Positions 1 through 10,554 of a stretch of DNA of 64,000 nt are shown here, in pieces; the stretch's first letter is position 1, and each line of letters begins with the position of its first letter. The translations under genes and the position numbers were made by a program. This DNA comes from Elephas maximus indicus. Lineage: Eukaryota > Chordata > Mammalia > Proboscidea > Elephantidae. Below the pieces are notes generated by a model, which saw only the letters and a program-made list of their open reading frames with translations, did not search any database and was not told the DNA's origin. Location of the stretch: NCBI RefSeq assembly GCF_024166365.1, contig NC_064839.1, forward strand, positions 14,866,878-14,930,877. Direction: 5' to 3'.

Positions 1-144
1 TGCTATTGAGTAGGTTCCAACTCATAGCAACCCGAGAGGACAGAATAGAACTGCCCCAGAGTTTTCGAGAAGCGCCTGGTGGATCCAAACTACCGACCTT
101 TTGGTTTGCAGCTGTAGTACTTAACCACTAGCCACTAGGGTTTC
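1..144 (-). mobile_element. AfroSINE, reverse orientation
   Basis: The plus strand is the reverse complement of the AfroSINE consensus: tail part (ccaactcatagcaaccc), middle (cagaatagaactgcccca) and head (cttaaccactagccactagg). The copy is cut by the window start at its 3' side. Confidence 0.85.
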
Positions 145-724
145 AGGCTGATATTCTGACAGAAACCACATGAAGAGGGTAGGCCTGGGACCAGGCCACC
201 ACCTCTAAGCCTCAAGATCCAAATCTTAAAATGGGGAGGGTAACGGTCCCTCTCCTGGAATTGTGAGGATTTCCACAGGTCGTGTGTTAAATCTCCTCCT
301 TCCGTTGATGTAGAGGACCCCCTGGGCCTTCTGGGCCTCTGCCAAGTGCTGAGCTTGGAGCATCTGGGCATGAGGATCCTTTCAGAGTCAGAAATCAACA
401 CTTGAGTTAATTTGCGGTCTGTGGTGAGCATTTCTTAAGGTTTGGGTTTTTTGCTTGTTTATTCAGCAAAGTGATGTTCAACCAATTATAAGTTTTTCCT
501 AGTGGAAAATAATTTGATAAAAACCATTTTTTTTCCTGATTCTTCTTCAAGACTTTTTGTTCATTATATATCCAGCTTTTCACCATACAGCTGAAGCTTT
601 ACCTCTTTGCAGTCAATTCCCTCTACAGTTACTTTCCAAGGAAGTTTCATGTTATTTTTTTTATACAACTCCAGTATTTCTTAGGTGTCTTCTAACGCTC
701 TTGACCTTCCCTTTCAAACTCTGC
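145..724. other. No recognised gene; unassigned sequence
   Basis: A 98-residue open frame runs on the minus strand at 135-431, but I recognise no domain in it and it overlaps the SINE. The segment lies next to the truncated 3' end of the ERVL provirus and may be flanking DNA or retroviral remnant. Confidence 0.4.
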
Positions 725-771
725 TGTCTTAGACTGGGTTCTCTATGGAAGCAAAACCAATGAAGCATTGT

Positions 772-838
772 TTTCTTCTGTTGTACATGGGGTCGCTGTG
801 AGTCAGATGGGACTAAACAGCACCTAACAACAACAAAG
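772..838 (+). mobile_element. RTE 3' tail fragment
   Basis: The stretch runs from ttcttctgttgtacatgggg to the terminal aacaacaac of the RTE 3' end, matching 8530-8587 and 25110-25172. It abuts the LTR stub at 725-772. Confidence 0.7.
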
Positions 839-888
839 TTTTCCATTGACTTTAGTGCTAAAAGATGCCCTAAGGACTCTCTTGTATT

Positions 889-1030
889 CTAGCCATACTC
901 TTTACCTATGTTATGTAATATCAATTTGATTTCCCCTTGGTAATCAGGGTCAGTTACACCAGCCAATATGGTAACTCCTTTCTTGGCCTGTTGATCCAGA
1001 GGCATGAGGAGCCCCAAGTGACCAGATAGC
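889..1030 (-). pseudogene. ERVL dUTPase remnant
   Basis: The minus-strand reading contains KGVTILAGVTDPDYQGEIKL, the substrate-binding beta-hairpin motif typical of dUTPases, which ERVL elements carry at the 3' end of pol. It is cut at its 5' side by an L1 insertion (1031-1470) and ends in a stop at 889. Confidence 0.8.
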
Positions 1031-1470
1031 ATTCTTTTTTGTGTGTGTGCTTTAGATGAAGGTTTACAGAGCAAATTAAGTTCTCATTAAACAATTAATA
1101 CACATATTATTTTGTGATATTTGTTGCCAACCCCATGACATGTCAACACTCTCCCGTTCACGACCTTGTGTTCCAGATTACCAGCTTTACTGTCCCCTCC
1201 TGCCTTCTTGTCCTTGCCCCTGGGCTAGTGTGCCCCTTTAGTGTCATTTTGTTTTATAGGCCTGTCTTTGGCTGAAGGGTAAACCTCAGGAGTGACTTCA
1301 GTACTGAGTTAAGAGAATGTCTGAGAGCCACACTCTTGGGGTTTCACCAGTCTCTGTCAGACCAGTAAGTCTGGTTTTTTTTGTGTGTGTGTGAGTTAGA
1401 ATTTTGTTCAACATTTTTCTCCAGCTCTGTCTGGGACCCTCTATTGTGATCCTTGTCTGAGCAGCCGGTG
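1028..1470 (-). mobile_element. L1 3' UTR fragment in the ERVL provirus
   Basis: The sequence is the reverse complement of the L1 3' end also seen at 52285-52645 and 56701-57488 (for example the stretch around gacatgtcaacactctccc). It begins on the minus strand near 1470 and ends at 1031 in a T/GT-rich tail. Confidence 0.75.
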
Positions 1471-1484
1471 GTGGTAGCCAGGTT

Positions 1485-2124
1485 TAGTTTGACAAAAATG
1501 TCTTCACTTTTTTGGCCCATTCAGAGAGGTCTATCCACATACCTCTTCCCCATACCTCCTTGTCACCAATTTTCCAATCATGTTCTTTCTAAGTCCCTGA
1601 CCATCCAGCCAAATCATTGGCTACAGCCCATGTATCAGTATATAGTCAAACATCTGGCCATTTCTCCTTCCAGGCAAAGTGAACAACCAGGTACACTGCT
1701 CAAAGATCTGTCCATTGGGAGGATTTCCCTTCACCACTGTCCTTCAGGGAGGTCCCAGAAAGGGGCTGCAGTGCTGCCACTATCCACTTTTGGTGGTACC
1801 TGCATATTGTACAGAGCCATCTGTAAACTAGGCACGAGTTTTCTCTTCCTCAGTCAACTGATCATAAGGAACTCCCCATGAGGTCATAGGTACAGCTTGG
1901 GAGAGGGAAGGTAATGTGACAGGAATGGATACCATGGGCATTTGGGCCACTTTCTCATGCAAATTAATTGTGCCTTCAGGTCCTGCCCAAGCCCGTTCTC
2001 GTAGATACCACTTCCAGTTAATGATGGAGTGTTGCTGTGTTTGTCCAACTTTATGACTCTCTGGATCAGACAACATTCCGTTCATGATGGGCTGCTCAGG
2101 CTGCATGGTGACTTGGTGGCCCAT
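1485..2124 (-). pseudogene. ERVL RNase H remnant
   Basis: On the minus strand, a frame at 2124-1828 is followed by translated segments that contain a Thr-Asp-Thr-Trp-Ala RNase H-like motif near 1630 and a Trp-Lys-Ile-Gly-Asp segment near 1570. Stops interrupt it. At its end the sequence passes directly into an L1 3' fragment (about 1470) with no integrase between it and the dUTPase remnant. Confidence 0.7.
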
Positions 2125-2444
2125 GGTTAGGCTTTTGGTCTCTGCTAAGGCCCTTTTTTTTTTTTTTTAAGGCCCAGTAACAAGCCAAAAACTGTTCCTC
2201 AAAAGGAAAGTCGTTATCTAGAGAATGGCAGGGCTTTGCTTCAAAATCCTAAAGGTTTGCGCTGTTATTCACCAATAGAGGCCTGCCAAAAACACCAAGC
2301 AACATCTCTATCTGCAACTGACACCTCAGGCACCATTGGATCAGCTGAATCATATGGCCCAAGTGGCAGAGTGGCTTGCACAGCAGCCTGAACCTGTTGC
2401 AGAGCCTTCTCTTGTTCTGGACCCCACTCAAAATTAACAGCTTT

Positions 2445-3384
2445 TCAAGTCACTTGATAAACAGGCCAAAGTAGCACACCCAGATGAGGGACATGTTGCC
2501 TCCAAAATCCAAAGAAGCCAGCCCAGTGTTGTGCCTCCTTTTTAGTTGTAGGAGGGACCAGGTGTAACAACTTATCCTTTACTTTAGAAGGAATGTGACA
2601 TGCCCCACACCACTGGACCCCTAGAAATTTCAATCAGGTGGAAGGTGCCTGGATTTTTGTCAGGTTAATTTCCCACCCTCTAGCATGCAAGTATCTTACC
2701 AATAAGTCTACAGTTATTGATACTTCTTCCTTATGAGGTCCAATCAACATAATGCTATCAATGTAATGGACCAGTGTAACATCTTGTAGGAGGGAAAGGC
2801 GATCAAGGTCCATTAGGCCACAGGGCTGGAGAGTTGCTATACTTCTGAGGTAAGACAGTGAACATGTATTACTGGCCTTGCCAGCTGAAGGTAAACTGCT
2901 TCTGATGTGCCTTTAAAACAGATATGGAGAAAAAGGTAGAAGCCAGATCAACAGCTGCATACCAGGTACCAAGAGATGTATTAATTTGCTTAAGCAATGA
3001 AACCACATCTGTAATAGCAGCTGCAATTGGAATCACCACCTGGTTAAGTTTACAATAGTCCACTGTCATTCTCCAAGATTCATCTCTTTTTTGCACAGGC
3101 CAAATAGGGGAGTTGAATGGGAAAGTGGTGGGAATCATCACCCCTGCATTCAAATCCTTTATGGCAGCAGTAATCACTGTAATTCTGCCAGGAATACAGT
3201 ATTGCTTTTGGTTTACTCTTTTCCTAGATAGAGGCATTTCTAATGGCTTCCACTTTTTTTTTTTCCACTTGGCTTTTCCTACCAAATAGCCTTTACTCCA
3301 CATGTTGGGGATCCAGTGTGGGAGTTCTGCCAGTTGCTGAGTATGTCTATTCCAATTATGCGTTCTGGAGCTGGGGAAAATCAC
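2445..3384 (-). pseudogene. ERVL reverse transcriptase remnant
   Basis: The frame 3384-2869 (171 residues) contains recognisable RT finger and palm features: FNSPIWPVQK followed by WRMTVDYCKLNQV, then the AAVDL region of the first catalytic aspartate. The later palm and connection continue in other frames to 2445, including WAGFFGFWRQHVPHLGVLL. Several stops and frameshifts separate these parts, so it is inactive. Confidence 0.85.
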
Positions 3385-3592
3385 TATAGGATGGTTTGGA
3401 GACTCACTGGACCCACTGTGAGATAGACATGAGCTAAGACTCCATTAACAACCTGACCTCCATATCCCCCCACTCTGACTGGTGGGCCACAGTAACATTT
3501 TCAGTCTTCTGGAATTAGTGTTGGTTCAGAGCCAGTGTCCAGTAATCCCTGAAAAGTCTGATTATTTCCTTTTCCCCAATGAACAATCACTC

Positions 3593-4009
3593 TCATAACA
3601 GCCCATAGATCATTTTGGGGAAGGATGGGAGAAAAATCAACAGTATAAATTTTTGGCAGTTCAGTGGGGTCCTTTCTGCAGGGGCCCTGGCCTCCCCTTT
3701 ATCTGAGGGTTGTGTGTCTGTAAACTGGCTCAAGTCTGGAAATTGGTTGAGGGGCCATGACTCTCTATTCTGGTGATTCAAGTTAGACTGCCATTCACTT
3801 GACCTAGAATTCTTCCACTTGTACAGACCAAGTAAATATTTAGTAAATTTCCCATTTATTTCACTCTTAGAGACACCATAACTAAGAAGCCAATGCCATA
3901 AGTCTGTACAAGTCAGACTATTCTGATTACAGCTTTGACTCTGTTGTCCATTACTGTCCAGGCAAGGATCAGTGACATGAAATTTGCATCTGAAAGTGGA
4001 AAGTGCCAA
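3593..4009 (-). pseudogene. ERVL gag-pol junction remnant (nucleocapsid/protease region)
   Basis: A 138-residue minus-strand frame lies between the gag and reverse-transcriptase remnants, so position suggests the nucleocapsid to protease region. I see spaced Cys/His residues but no clean zinc knuckle and no intact protease active-site motif. The assignment is mainly from position. Confidence 0.5.
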
Positions 4010-4138
4010 AAGACTGAAGAAAGAGGTGAGAAACTCAAGTGTGGCAGCGAAGGAGTTTATTAGGGAAACTTATGTACAAGGTGGTTCCTGGCAGCCGCAG
4101 GACCAAAGCAGATCTCCAGCAGTTGGAGGGCAGACGTT

Positions 4139-5722
4139 TTATAGTGGTGGTGTACAATAGTGGCTGCATGCCAGGGGCTTACATAAGGATGCATACTGTA
4201 ATGAACTGGCAGGCCATATAAGGGTGCTCATAAAGCCTGATTCCCCTTCAGTTACAGTAATTATCCCCCCGCCTTGTCTTTGTCGATTAAATGCCACCTC
4301 TTGGCCCCTATTACCATGGGGTCCAATCAGCCCCATTGTAGTTAGGTGTCTTAATTCAGTTAGGGCAGTTCCCACTGTCAAACCTGGCTTACATAAAATA
4401 GCACTCATAGCAGTCTTCAAAGATGCTGGGGCTCCCTTCAGAAATTTGTTCCTCACCATTATTGGTGAAAGGTTAAATCCTCTGGGCACTCTATGTCCAA
4501 TCTAACATGCCAATTTTCCTAAGTCTTTGGATACATTCTTTTACATTACACCAAGGCGCATCTAGCATTTCCACTTGGTTTAGTGTAGGCTACTACTTAA
4601 TCCATGCTTCAGCAAACCAACCAAATAAACTATTACATCCTTTTTTAACCTCTTGAGCTGAAACATTGAATGAAAGATGTGTGCTTAGTAAGCCCATATC
4701 AATAAACTCAGACTGATCTAACTTTATGTTCCTTGCATCATTATCCTATACCCTTAATAGCCATTCCCACACATATTCCCCAGGTTTCTGTTTGTATATA
4801 TTAGAAAAGTCAAGCAGCCCTTTTGTAGTGTAGCGTACCTCCTCCTGGCCTCCTGGGTCACACTTTGTACTTCACCTCTTGGGGTTTGCTGGGACTTAAG
4901 TCTATTTATAGGTATAGAAGCAAAAATGGGTGGTAGGGTGGGTCTTGGGAACATTCAGCAATGTCTGTTAAAGCATTTGCCTCAGGTGCTGCCCCAGATG
5001 GTCTCTCAGAAAAAGATTCTTCAGGCACAACTGGGTTGATCTCATCAAATGGGGTGAAAGGATGATGGTTTTCCTGAGGGGTGTGGATTAGCAGACAAAA
5101 ATGGAGTAACCTCTTCGGATGGGAGGCATGGTGTTGTTGGCAGGAGTGATTTAACCAAAGTTAGGGGCCCAGTGTCCCCTAGCTTCCTGATTATCTGCCC
5201 ATATGTTCCCCTCCCAAGTTTTAGGATCCCATTTCTTCCCAATCAATGCCCCAATTTAACTTCAGACACTATTTGAGGTTGGGAATTCAATTGGTGTTGT
5301 TATTCAGCCACTCTTACAGTAAGACTCAGGGTTTGATTTTTGGTAACATCAGCTCTGTTACTACAAGAAATAAGAATTTCTTTCATGGCACAATGGACCA
5401 CTCTCAGGTCTTTTATGTGGCACTTGAGCTGTGACTCTGAAGCCCTGAGCTCATCTCTTTCTTTCACCACTTTGTCTAGCAAAAGTAGGACCAACGAACC
5501 AGCTTCCTTATACTTATTCTGACAAAATTGCAGAAAAGTACCCAGTATGCAGTCACCCAAAACCTTGTTTCTCACATATATTTGATCTGTTGGTGGGGAT
5601 ATTTTGTGTATTTCCACTGCCACCTGATGCCATGGATTAGTAGTGCCCTCTTTACTACTGGAGGCAGAGTCATCAGTGGCTTTAACACTAGCCAGACTGG
5701 AGAACCAATTTAGAAAACTCAT
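4139..5722 (-). pseudogene. ERVL gag remnant
   Basis: An ERVL-like gag reading starts at an ATG at 5720-5722 (MSFLNWFSSL), 42 bp inside the LTR, and runs open for 140 residues to 5300 with a predicted helical segment. Further gag-like frames follow at 5242-5045, 4954-4754 and 4489-4139, each in a different frame and separated by stops. The segment 4020-4225 does not read as gag and may be an insertion. It cannot make a full protein. Confidence 0.7.
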
Positions 5723-5825
5723 TCTTACAATGTTGTTTCTCTAGAACAACTCTCAATACCAAATGTCTTAGGCTGGAGTCTCTAGAGAAGCAAAACTAGT
5801 GAAATTTATATATATATATATATCC

Positions 5826-5856
5826 CTTGTGGCATAGTGATTAAGTGCTAGGCTGC
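5826..5856 (+). mobile_element. AfroSINE head fragment
   Basis: The stretch cccttgtggcatagtgatta and the following aagtgctaggctgc match the first about 35 bp of AfroSINE. It is followed by the MaLR LTR, after which gcttctaacc may continue the head before switching to a reverse SINE. Confidence 0.7.
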
Positions 5857-6376
5857 TGTTATGGATTGAATTGTGTCCCCCTAAATTATCTGTGAACTTG
5901 GCTAGTCCATGATTCCCAGTATTGTGTGATTGCCCACCTTTTGCCATCTGATGAGATTTTCCTATGTGTTGTAAATCCTAGCTCTATGGGGTTAATGAAT
6001 TGGGATTAGTGGCAGTTATGTTAATGAGGCAGGACTCAATCTACAAGATTAGGTTGTGTCTTAAGCCAATCTCTTTTGAGATAAAAAAGAGAGAAGCGAG
6101 CAGAGAGGCATGGGACCTCATATGACCAAGAAAGTAAAACCAGGAGCACATGTCCTTTGGATCTGGGGTCCCTGTGCTGAGAAGCCCCTAGACCAGGGGA
6201 AGATTGATGACAAAGACCTTCCTCCAGAGCTGACACAGAGAGAAAGAAAGACTTCCCCTGGAGGTGATAACCCTGAATTTGGACTTCTAACCTACTAAAC
6301 TGTGAGAGAATAAACTTGTTTGTCGAAGCCATCGCTTGTGGTATTTCTATTATAGCAACACTAGATAACTAAGACA
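5857..6376 (+). mobile_element. Solo MaLR-type LTR
   Basis: The element starts tgttatggattgaattgtgt and ends taactaagaca, with TG...CA ends, an ATAAAAA/AATAAA-rich 3' part and a length of 520 bp. Flanks gctgc and gcttc are a near-match 5-bp target duplication. The same family recurs at 13576, 21415 and 37782. Confidence 0.85.
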
Positions 6377-6492
6377 GCTTCTAACCCATTGCCATCAAGT
6401 TGATTCCGACTCATAGCAAACCTACAGGACAGAGTAAAACTGCCCCATAGGGTTTCCAAGAAGTGGCTGGTGGGTTTGAACTGCCAACCTTT
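6377..6492 (-). mobile_element. AfroSINE, reverse, head missing
   Basis: It reads aacccattgccatcaagttg to gaactgccaaccttt, the reverse complement of the SINE from its 3' end to just before the tRNA-like head. The head is absent here and a head lies in the opposite orientation at 5826-5856. Confidence 0.85.
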
Positions 6493-7168
6493 TATATATA
6501 AGGATTTATATATATGTAAATATATAAAATACATATATAAGGATTTATATATATATATATATATATGGATTTATCATATATATATATAAAGAGAGAGAGG
6601 TTTATCTCTAGGAAGTGGCTCCTGTGGTTGTGGAGGCTGGCAAGTCCCGAATCCATGCGTCAGGCATTAGGTTCGAGGCTTCTCCTGACTCACGTGGTTG
6701 CAGGGACCGTCAGAGCTGTAGAAGCTGGCAAATCCCCAAATTGACAGGTCAGACAGTAGCCTGCTGGCTCACAGGGCTGTGAAAACTGACGAATCCCAAA
6801 GTTGGCAACCTGCTGGCTCAAGTCCCAAGAACTGGAGGCTGGATGATGATGAGCTGGATGTAGGATTCAGAGCAAGGAAGAGCTTTTCCGGAGTATCCAT
6901 ATATATTGGATGCAGATCACACCCCCAAGGAAACTCCCCTTACAACAGATACTTGAGTAAGGGTGTGACTTGAGTAAGGACATGACTTGAGTCATACCTT
7001 CTTGAAAGGGTGTGACTCCTGATACACCCTACACTAATCCTGCCTCATTAACATATAGAGGTTAGGATTTACAACACATAAAATGGAGGATAATTACATA
7101 ATATCACAAAATGGAGGATAATTACTATCTTGGCCTAGCCAAGTTGACACATAACATTAACTATCACA

Positions 7169-8227
7169 CTCTGCTTTTTCCAATTGCAAAGATGCAGTTT
7201 GAAGTTGTTAACACCACCTGCATTTTATTTTATCTTCTATTTTGGTTCATATTTGGCTTCCTTCTTTGTTAATGGTTTTTAAAGATATGTTGATCCATTT
7301 CTTCAGAGCTCCTCTGTGCTGATCATCTGAGCATCTTCTTCTCTGACCTTCATGTCAACCTCTCACAGGACAAGCAGGGTCTTCGACAAACATCCAGGCA
7401 GAGTGGTTCTTCCTTTCCCATTTAGAACTTGTTCCACCATGCCTTTGAGTGTTCAAATATTTTTCTGTTTGTTGAGTTTGGGGATTTCCTGAAGGGAGGA
7501 GCAGGCCTAGGGGAGAGGACAGGTACAGTAAAGGACTCACGTGGCCACGCTGCTCCCCAGGGCTTCTTTTCTTAATTTAAATGTTTTGTTCTGCAGCCCT
7601 GGAGGCTTAATCACACTTACCCTCTCCTCAGCGCCCCGTTCCCAATTTGGTTTTGAGCATTGGGTCCAAAAGATCATATAAAAGATGTTCACTTACCTAC
7701 CTGAATTCTAACCAGAAGAACTAAGGAAGAGTCCATTGGAATGTGCAGAGTCTTTAAATTTCAAGCATTTACAGTCTAACATAAAACAATTAGCAAGGAA
7801 AGCAAGATCTATCTGGGAAATGATCTATATCTATATATATTCAAGAACTATTGGAATAGTGCCATTCTACCTTAGAACTTTGTCCGTCATTGTGTGTTTC
7901 AGATAATACTTTTTTTTTTTACAGATAACCTCCTTAGGGAAACCGGTGCTCTATTTTTAGAACTTCATCTCTTTCTTTTTTTTCAAAGCGTGAGTACCTG
8001 TCCTTCTCTCCCTAACCCAACACTTCATCACTATTCATTAATTTTGCCCTTTTTTTCAGCTACAGTGGTCACACATGATGAAAAGTTGTATTAGCTGGAG
8101 AGATCAGGTAAAGAGGGTTCTGAGTAGTTAAATATCTTGGTTAATTAAGAGTTACATTTTTTAGTAACTCTTCTACTTGCAAGTAAAATTTTGCTGAAGA
8201 TCATTCAAAAGTGGTTGCGGCAGTACA
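7169..8227. other. Intergenic sequence, nothing recognised
   Basis: Mostly AT-rich with short open frames of 60-66 residues on either strand. No domain, splice-flanked exon or repeat family was recognised. Confidence 0.4.
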
Positions 8228-8588
8228 TTGACAGGGATCTGCCAGAAATTCAAGCTGGATTTGGATGAGGATATGGAACAAGGAATATCACTGCTGATGT
8301 CAGATGGATCCTGGCTGATAGCAGAGAACCAGAAAGGTGTTTTCCTGTGTTTTATTGACTACGCATTCGCATTCGACCAGTTCCTGGAGAAGGACATCAT
8401 GCTTCGTAAAGTGGAGGGTCAGCAAAAAAGAGGAAGACCCTCAATGAGATGGATTGACACAGTGGCTGTAACAATGGGCTCAGCACAGCAATGATTGTGA
8501 AGGTGGTGCAGGACCAGAGAGTGTTTCCTTCTGTTGTGCGTGGGGTTGTTATGTGTCGGAACTGGCTCGACAGCATCTAATAACAACT
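8228..8588 (+). mobile_element. RTE/BovB LINE fragment, internally deleted
   Basis: The frame 8228-8494 contains CFIDYAFAFDQ, which matches the RT domain A motif F-I-D-Y-x-x-A-F-D of RTE/BovB elements. It is followed directly by KVEGQQKRGRPSMRWIDTV, which matches the C-terminal end of the same protein. The RT palm between them is missing. The fragment ends in the RTE tail (gtgtcggaactggctcgaca, then a taataacaac end). Confidence 0.85.
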
Positions 8589-8877
8589 TCTGTTTGCCCA
8601 GCATCCATTATTTAGAGGAGCCATCCCTCCTTGTGGGATTCATAATAGCCTCAATACCTGCTACTCAAGGAACCACACTTCTCCAAAAACAAAGGAGGAC
8701 TGTGGCCCCAGCTCAGCTAAGAGGATCCTCTACTAGGATTTTGTATACTGAGTGGGGAAGTACAGGGACGGTTGACAGTGTCCAGCCACTAAGACCCCCC
8801 CAGGGCTATTATGGTTTCTATCCTTCTCAAGATATATCGTGAGTCATTCAATGCACATTTCCAAAATGTTTCCTTCT
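8589..8877. other. Unassigned intergenic sequence
   Basis: No recognised gene or repeat. It ends with the 13-bp duplication of the next SINE. Confidence 0.4.
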
Positions 8878-8890
8878 TTACCTTAATGTT

Positions 8891-9049
8891 CCAGTCCCCA
8901 GTGCCGTCGAGTCGATTCCGACTCATAGTGACCCTATAGGACAGAGTAGAACTGCCCCATAGAGTTTCCAAAGAGCACCTGTCAGATTTGAACTGCTGAC
9001 CCTTTGGTTAGCAGCCACAGCACTTAACCACTATACCACCAGGGTTTCC
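8891..9049 (-). mobile_element. AfroSINE with 13-bp target duplication
   Basis: A complete reverse copy flanked by perfect direct repeats ttaccttaatgtt at 8878-8890 and 9050-9062. Confidence 0.95.
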
Positions 9050-9109
9050 TTACCTTAATGTTAGGCAGAATCAATTTCTGTTGCTTGCAACCTAACCCTG
9101 GTGTGATAT

Positions 9110-9500
9110 ATACTACACATGATGTTGTTAGTTGCATTGAGTCAGCTCTGAGTCATGGTGATCTTACATTGCCCAATCCTGTGCCATCTTCATGATCATT
9201 GATGTTTGAGTCCATTCTGGCTATTGTGCAGTGCCTTCTAACCCAGGGGGCTCATCTTCTAGCCCTATAATGGACAATAGTCTGTTGAGATCCATAGGGT
9301 TTTCATTGGGTAATATTCAGAAGCAAATCACCAGGCCTTTCTTCCTAGTCTGTCTTAGTCCAGAAGCTCCACTGAAACCTGTCCACCACGGGCGACCCTA
9401 CTAGTACTTGAAATATAGGCGGCATAGCTTCCAGCATCATAGCGACACGCAAGCCACCATAGTACAACAAACTGATAGACGGGTGGTAGATAGTACACAC
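9110..9500 (-). mobile_element. RTE-derived fragment, reverse
   Basis: The reverse complement runs from ggtggcttgcgtgtcgctat (RTE 5' region, also at 24735 and 56550) through ggtttcagtggagcttctgg to a tail ending caactaacaacatc. It joins RTE 5' and 3' parts with a junction different from the copies at 24725 and 32967. Confidence 0.75.
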
Positions 9501-10554
9501 AGACCCTTCATTTTCAAAGAATTCTTTTTCAGTAAAATGCACAAGGCCCACCTGAACAGGGTGAAACACTGATGGTGCGGAAGGCCCTCCAGGACTGTGA
9601 AGCTCCCATGATAACCTCAAAGTGGCAGATGATCTCACCTCAGAAGCAGGGGTTATTTGACAGGAAGGGCGGACACCTCCTCTCCTCATCACAGGACTCT
9701 TAACTGCAGCCTCCTTAAAGAGTGTTATCATACGGGTGGACTGGAAAACTAAGAGTTAGGGGGTAAGGGAGCAGAAAGCACCCAGCACAGAGATGAGGAG
9801 TCAGCCTCAGAGTCCTTGGTGGCAAGTGACTTGATCAATTTAAGGAAGCTGCTAATGAATTCCTCCCATTTGAAATCCATTTTGTCAACCCAGCCTGGGT
9901 CCTCACCAACTACTTTAGTCCTGCCCTTTGGAGACACTGCTGGCTTCCTGGGCTGCAAAAGCAGCCCAGCAGACTTGTGGAACCAAATGCAAACGAGAAG
10001 TAACACGGACACAACATCACCACCACTACCACCATCCACCCATCCACCCCTGTCAGAAATGAGGATTCTCAAGAGGATCCTCCCCTCTAGCCCTGCCTCC
10101 CAACAGCCAACTATTCTTTCTCTGGAACAGAGCAGAGTGGTGCCCTGGACCTGGTCACTGGTCACACAGAGCCTTCCCATGCTTCTCTCCCTGTAGTCCC
10201 AGCTGTGTTTTGGGTGGATGACATTTCCAGTCTTTATGGGAGTCATTCAGATTTCAGCTCAGCACCATCCCAAGAGTCTCAGACTTTAGTGTGTTATCTC
10301 TATTCCAGTTCAGACTGACCTTTGCAACCCAAGACTAATCGTGGCTGCCTGGCCAGCATTACAGACCCTTCTAGCTGGGAGTGGCTGTCTACCTCAAGCC
10401 CAGAGAGGGCACTCCTGAGCCACCCAAACAGGCAACTGCTGCCTTCTGTTCCTGCTGACAGCACAGGTGGGTGAGCGTCCCAGGTCCAGCACCGACTGAG
10501 CACTGGGAGCCAAAATGCTAGGATACCTCTTTCCCGAAATCTCTTTCTTCTTAA
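9501..10554. other. Unique intergenic sequence with overlapping open frames
   Basis: Open frames of 165 residues (minus, 9749-10246) and 126 residues (plus, 9816-10196) overlap on opposite strands. Neither shows a recognisable domain or a clear exon structure. A CCA/CCACC-rich simple tract lies at 10017-10050. Confidence 0.4.

Larger units (their letters stand above)
725..7168 (-). mobile_element. ERVL-type endogenous retrovirus, degraded provirus
   Basis: Reading from 7168 down, the order is: LTR (7168-5764), a short leader, gag remnant, then reverse transcriptase, RNase H and dUTPase remnants, ending in a short LTR 3' stub at 725-772. The LTR edges read tatcaca at 7162-7168 and tgtcttaggctgg at 5764, the reverse complement of MLT2-type ERVL LTR ends. 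All coding parts carry stops and frameshifts. No envelope is present, as expected for ERVL. Later insertions split it: an L1 3' end in the dUTPase region, plus an LTR and SINE pieces in its own LTR. Confidence 0.85.
5764..7168 (-). repeat. 5' LTR of the ERVL provirus, with nested insertions
   Basis: The LTR is in minus orientation; outer parts are 5764-5825 and 6493-7168. It contains repeated internal segments about 60 bp apart (ctggcaagtcccgaatcc, ctggcaaatccccaaat, aactgacgaatccc). The interior was invaded by an AfroSINE head, a MaLR LTR (5857-6376) and a reverse AfroSINE. TA-rich simple sequence fills 5808-5823 and 6494-6590. A possible primer-binding site starts TGGTAT on the minus strand just inside the LTR, near 5760. 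Confidence 0.75.

Noticed and set aside
8228..8494. 88-residue plus-strand frame as a small gene
   Set aside because: It is RTE LINE coding sequence with an internal deletion.
9749..10246. 165-residue minus-strand frame as a gene or SLC7A9 exon
   Set aside because: It has no transporter features and no match to SLC7A9 as I remember it, and an opposite-strand frame of 126 residues overlaps.
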